Source: Petunia secreta (taxonomy: Eukaryota > Streptophyta > Magnoliopsida > Solanales > Solanaceae). Taken from it: 64,000 nt of DNA. A program made the translations under genes and the position numbers. The stretch lies in NCBI GenBank assembly GCA_029990175.1, contig JARKIP010000021.1, positions 18,357,501 to 18,421,500 of the forward strand. Reading direction: 5' to 3'. This document shows positions 59,335 through 64,000 of the stretch, in pieces; within the stretch, counting starts at the first letter, position 1; each line of letters opens with the position of its first letter. The notes beneath the pieces are model-generated. The model was not told where the DNA came from. It searched no databases and was given only the letters and a program-made list of their open reading frames with translations.

Positions 59335-60578
59335 TGATGTTTGGCAATATTTGCCTATTTTACCTAATATTTCCTCGCATTTTGATATGTTATTCGTCCA
59401 TTATAGGTGATAATTGTGTTTCTTGTGTTTACTTATTGTTTTTTTGATTGTAGGATTGGTTTGGATGAGTTCGAGGCAAGAACAATCAAATTGGAGAAAA
59501 ATACTTTGAAAAGCAAGGCTTTGACCAAAGTGATGAATCAGAAGCTATTTTGAAGGCAAAGCTTCCAACAAAGCCTTGGAATTTGGAAGCTGTTTTGAGA
59601 GCAAAGCTTCAGAGTTAGCTTTGAATTTGGGAGCTATACTGGAAGCGGGGCTTCCAAGAAAGCTCTGAGGCTGGTGAGAATAAAGTTTCCCAACTAGTTT
59701 AGGATTTGGTTTAACTTATCCTAGCTAAACTATAAACATTATAAATACATTATAACTTAGTCTTTTAAGGGGGCTTGTACTTGGAGGAGAACAGAGGAGC
59801 CCTAGATGTCTTCTAAACGAGTTTTTCTCTCTTTCTCTTATTCTTCTCTTTAATTCTATAGTTTATTCGGTCTAGGGTTAGAGCAAATACATGAAGGTTG
59901 ATGTTTGAAAGTTGATTTCTATCTATTGATTTACTGTTACAGATTGTTTATTCTTTCTTGAGCCTAATTGTTTGGTTATTGAGGTCTGATAATTGAACAC
60001 TATCTACGGTTTATAAGTTGAACTCGACAGAGGAAATTTGTGAATGCACATAAGAAAGAATAGGGCTTGATTGTGAACCTGGGCATCAGGGAATCGATTT
60101 GCGGGTAGGATAGCAATATACCTATTCGCCTTGCTTAGATAAATACATAGTTCTTTAATGCATGCATGTGATTTAATTCAGTAGACATATAGGCATTAGA
60201 GTAGCTTGCATAGACTCGTGAAGAATCGACATGTTTTCACTAATATAATTAACCTGTTAGTTCGCAATCTGGGAAATCAAGAAGTATAATCAACTGAAAA
60301 ACTCAACTGGATTGTTTGTCGCTCTAACTCTGGACCTTTCCTCTCTTATTGATAACACGAATTAATCTAGAATAACTTGATCTCAGTTGCTTGCTTTTAA
60401 TTATTGTTTGCTTAGTTAGTAAATCACAAATCATCATCGAAAAAGATCCCTGAATAGTATTTAGGAAATTATTTCCTAGAATACAGTCATTAACACTAGT
60501 CCTCATGGGAACGATACTCAACTTATCACTTTATTACTTGTCGATCACATATACTTGCGTGTGCATTTGGGTGCAACA
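59335..60578 (+). repeat. LARD 3' LTR (1244 bp)
   Basis: TGATGTTTGGCAATA to GGGTGCAACA; copy of 44188-45435. Confidence 0.9.
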
Positions 60579-61290
60579 TGACCCCTCAGTAATTTTTTCT
60601 CAGGGTTTTCTTCTATCAATGAGGACTGTTGAACTTGAGACCGCGAGGTACGAAGAGGTTCAACGTGTCGCCAATGCTTGGGACAAGCAAAAGAACAACT
60701 TTAATGCTCAAATCGCCGAATTGAAAGCTCAATTGGCCAAATCCCACTTCGATCTGCGTGAAGCGGTTGCCGCCTTGGTAGGTGATGGTTTTCAAGCGTA
60801 GCGCTCGAGGCTGGATGCCAAAATCGTAAGCCTTGGTGGTGAATTGGCCCAAGTCAAGAACGAATTTATAGAAGATGCCAACAAGCATCACGAGCAGTTG
60901 AAAAAGCACGTGCTCGAGATCCAAAGGCTGGAAGGCCAGAACTCAAGGATCCCGACACTTGAGACCGAGGCTAAGCTGCTTCACAATGAAGTGGCTGACC
61001 AAAAGGCAAAGGCCAAGATCAGAGCTAAAAGGGCGGAGATGGATAAGCCTTAGGCTGTCATTAAATCTCGGTTGAAGCTACTCAAGCAGTGCCGAGCTAG
61101 TGAGCCTAACTGGGAGGATGAGATTGCTAAGGCCGAGGACAACGCGGCTAAATCCCAAGCTATGATAGATGAACTTTCTTCAGGTGAAGATTTGGGCAAT
61201 GACGAGGCCGAAAGACAAAGAGGGTGAAGAAGATGAAGGTGGGGAAGACACCAAAGATGTTGATGATAGGACCTCCGAGGAGGGGGTGGA

Positions 61291-62047
61291 CCCGAAGCAT
61301 AGCACTTCTGTTTTCATCCTTTCATTTTTTGTTATGGCCATCGAGCCTACTTGTACAAACAACTGTGATAGCCTTCGGGCTTATTTTTATGGTATTTTGG
61401 TGCCTTCGTGCTTATGTCAACGAATTTCATTTTCTTTGCTTCTAAGTGTTAGTCTTTATTTTGCCTTTGAAATTTCAACCGAATACTTAGGATAGTTTTT
61501 ACTTGCAAGACTTCGTAATTTATAACAAACCGATGCTAGCTTGGAACAACGTCTCTTTCCCGAGCCATGGCACGAAAGAATGACTTCAGTCAAATAATAT
61601 GCATTTAGTAGGTAAGATCGCAGAAATAAAGAGACGTTGAATCAAGTTCATTTCATTAATAATAAAAACGAGCCAAGGTTGGCTTTTACATACAACCTAG
61701 TCATAAAGATACTTAGGCAAATTTTGAAAACGACACTGCTATCGGGCGCAAAATACAAAGTACTAAGCTATTCCTCGGGCGGACAGTTCACGGTGTTTGA
61801 ATAGCTGATCTTCGGTACGTGGAGCCTCGAGTCGAATAGGACTGCATCCTATCTCTCCCACACCCCCTAGTGTTCAGATGTGAATCTCGATGAAGATCCG
61901 AGCACTGTATTGTTCCCTTCGCTTTCTGAAGTGGTCAAGCAAAGTAAACGAGTGGTTAGCGAGAATCATTCGACCCAAGCCTCGGAGCATTTTCGTCTCG
62001 TAGCCGTGGGTGAAATTTCATCAATTTAAAGGTAACGTACCTTGGTG
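61291..62047. other. Spacer between antisense ORF and Tat pol
   Basis: The two convergent reading frames meet here. No gene seen; probably the two 3' untranslated regions. Confidence 0.6.
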
Positions 62048-63180
62048 TTAGAAATAATACCGCTTCAAATTGGTGATGTTCCAATTTAAGGGTTCAGCTT
62101 TGCCCTTCAAGTCTTCCGATTGATAAGACCTTTTTCCTATGATAGCTTTGACTTTATAGGGTTCTTCCCAATTCGCAATAAATTTTCCAGCATTTTTCTC
62201 CTTAGTTGATTAGTTCGAAGCTTTTAGTACATAATTACCAACCTTAAAATCCCTAAGCTTGGCTTTCTTGTTGAGATATGCTTTGATTTGCCTCTTTTGA
62301 GCCTCCAACCGAATCAAAGCTAATTCTTTTTTTCCTTCAAGTAAATCCAGCTCCATGCGCATAGCTTGTTGATTTGTGTCTTCGGTGGCATGAGCGTACC
62401 GAAGGCTAGGTTCCCCTACCTCCATGGGAATAAGTGAGTCCATACCATAGGCAAGGTAAAAAAGAGTTTCACCGGTGATATTCTTCTCCGTATTTCGCAT
62501 CGCCCACAGCACCCCGGGCAACTCCTCGGGCCATGGACCTTTTGCTCGTCGAGCCTTTTCTTCATATTCTCAATGATAACTCTATTTGAAGACTCATCTT
62601 GACCAATTTCACTTGGGTGATAAGGTGTTGATTCTATCCTCTTTATTCCCCATTGATTCAAAAAATGAGTGACTGCCGACCCCTTAAACTGAGAGCTATT
62701 GTCACCAGTAATTTCCCTTAGGATATCGAACCTGTAGATGATATTTTTACGGATAAAATCAACCACCTCCTTCTGTCTAACTTTGGCGAAGACCCCTGCT
62801 TCCCCCCATTTGGTGAAGTAGTCGGTTAGCACAAGTATGAACCAGACACTTCCTTTTGCCTTCGGCAAGGGGCATATTATATCCATTCCCCATTTCATAA
62901 ATGGCCAAGTTGACAAGACCGAATGCAGGGCTCGGCATGCTGATGAATCATTCGGTCGTGTCATTGACATTTATCACATTTCTTCACAAAGACTTTGGCG
63001 TCTGCACTAATAGTTGGCCAATAGTATCCAGCCTGAAGTAATTTGCACACTAAAGCTTTTCCTCCCAAATGGTTGCCACAATCGCCTTCGTGGATTTCCC
63101 TCATGACATACTTCATTTCTCCTGGACCCAGACACTTGGCCATCGGGCCGCTATACATTCTCCTATACAATTTTTCCCAA
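62048..63180 (-). pseudogene. Tat-lineage integrase
   Basis: The minus strand shows the zinc-binding region (MREIHEGDCGNHLGGKALVC, VFVKKCDKCQ) and the core with MKWGMDIICPLPKAKGSVWF (first Asp), ITGDNSSQFKG (second Asp) and TPYHPSEIGQDESSNRVIIE (Glu region). Next come TGETLFYLAYGMDSLIPMEV and a C-terminal FIANWEEPYKVKAIIGKRSY ending in TAA at 62048. Frame changes near 62960 and 62500 and a stop near 62210 interrupt it. Integrates element DNA in intact relatives. Confidence 0.88.
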
Positions 63181-63199
63181 GATCATCGAATAGAATGCT

Positions 63200-64000
63200 A
63201 CTTGAGCCCTCAATTTTTTTGCTTCTGTCTTGTCGGGGGAAGAGTCCCTGATTTAAAATAAGATATGAACTTGGTTCGCCAATTCCAAGTGTGGTCCACC
63301 GAATTGACTTCTAACTTCATGTTCTTTATCTGTGCTAGGAGCAACCGAACAACTGAATCAGTCCCCGAGTGTTCTTCTTCTACAGCTGAACCCAAATTAG
63401 CTAGAGCGTCGACTTCTGTATTCTCGTCCTGGCGTATTTGTTTAATTTTTCATTCTTGAAATTGAGCCAAGATTTGTTGGGCTCGGGCTAGGAATTGTTG
63501 CATCCTGGGCTCACGAGCCGAGTAGTCCTCGAGCACTTGATTCATCACCAACTGTGAATCGCACCTCAATTCAACTCTTTCCACCCCCATCTCCTTAGCC
63601 AATTCTAAACCTGCTAGAGCAGCTTCGTATTCAGCCTCGTTGTTTGTTATCTTTTTGAACAAATCGAATGCCTGACTCTTTCTCCTGTTCGTGCCACCAA
63701 GACTATTCCAAGCCCCGAACCTTTGGAATTAGTTGCTCCATCGGTGTAGAGTATCCACAACCCCGATGTTGGCCCCTTAGATATCAGATTTTCTTTTTCC
63801 ACCTCGGGGAGGATCTCAATACTAAAGTCAGCCACAAAGTCTGCCAAAACTTGGGACTTTATAGTTGTTTGAGGCTGATATGTGATGTCATATTCACTTA
63901 ACTCTACCACCCATTTGGATAACCTCCCTGACAACTCCGGTTTGTGCAATATATTTCTTAAAAAGAAGGTGAAAACTACAGCTATTGGGTAGCACTGAAA
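63200..64000 (-). pseudogene. Tat-lineage RNase H region (dual RNase H type)
   Basis: From the right edge: end of the first RNase H (ILHKPELSGRLSKWVVELSE, QVLADFVADFS). Then a second, archaeal-like RNase H typical of Tat elements: ILYTDGATNSKGSGLGIVLV (catalytic Asp), ITNNEAEYEAALAGLELAKE (Glu) and LRCDSQLVMNQV (Asp). A connecting region DENTEVDALANLGSAVEEE leads to integrase. Frame changes near 63650 and a stop near 63450 break it. Confidence 0.87.

Overview
This is a plant nuclear window, most likely from a large-genome Solanaceae species (taxon inferred from the families of repeats, not proven). It holds one credible host gene. Almost everything else is LTR retrotransposon sequence, nested several layers deep. 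Canonical GT-AG introns, tRNA-type primer binding sites (PBS), 5-bp target-site duplications (TSDs), a Stowaway-like MITE and a SINE remnant all point to a plant chromosome. I see no tRNA or rRNA genes, CRISPR arrays or bacterial features.

Left block, 1-25241. A Ty3/gypsy Ogre-like (Tat lineage) element lies on the minus strand. Its 3.6-kb 5' LTR is at 8257-11900, followed leftward by a PBS, a repeat-rich leader, an intact extra ORF1, a frameshifted gag, protease plus G-patch, a short intron, and RT cut by the window edge. It abuts a decayed Ty1/copia element (plus strand, 11901-25241), interrupted in its gag. The copia 3' LTR is split 13 bp from its start by a complete Ty3/gypsy chromovirus (15210-24950, Tekay/Del type). 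That chromovirus has two 2713-bp LTRs differing at only about four positions and TATAC TSDs, yet its coding region is dead and lacks protease.

Genic island, 25242-35000. AT-rich intergenic DNA with a small tandem repeat and a MITE leads into a nine-exon minus-strand gene (27133-33381) for a 684-residue half-size ABCG transporter of the cuticle/wax ABCG11/12/13/15 clade. All eight introns have GT-AG ends and the frame is open throughout. Its introns carry a SINE fragment and a small duplication.

Right block, 35001-64000. A second chromovirus (A, minus strand, 35001-about 42440) keeps its 3' LTR but has lost its 5' LTR. It abuts the broken end of a Tat-lineage gypsy element (about 42500-64000), whose pol (RNase H and integrase) is on the minus strand and which carries an antisense, intron-containing extra ORF on the plus strand. 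An intron of that ORF was invaded by a large non-autonomous Athila-like element (44188-60578). That element was in turn invaded by a third chromovirus (47094-55934; LTRs about 3% different by eye, AAAGC TSDs) of the same LTR family as A. LTRs of this family carry an expandable minisatellite of a near-palindromic 15-bp motif.
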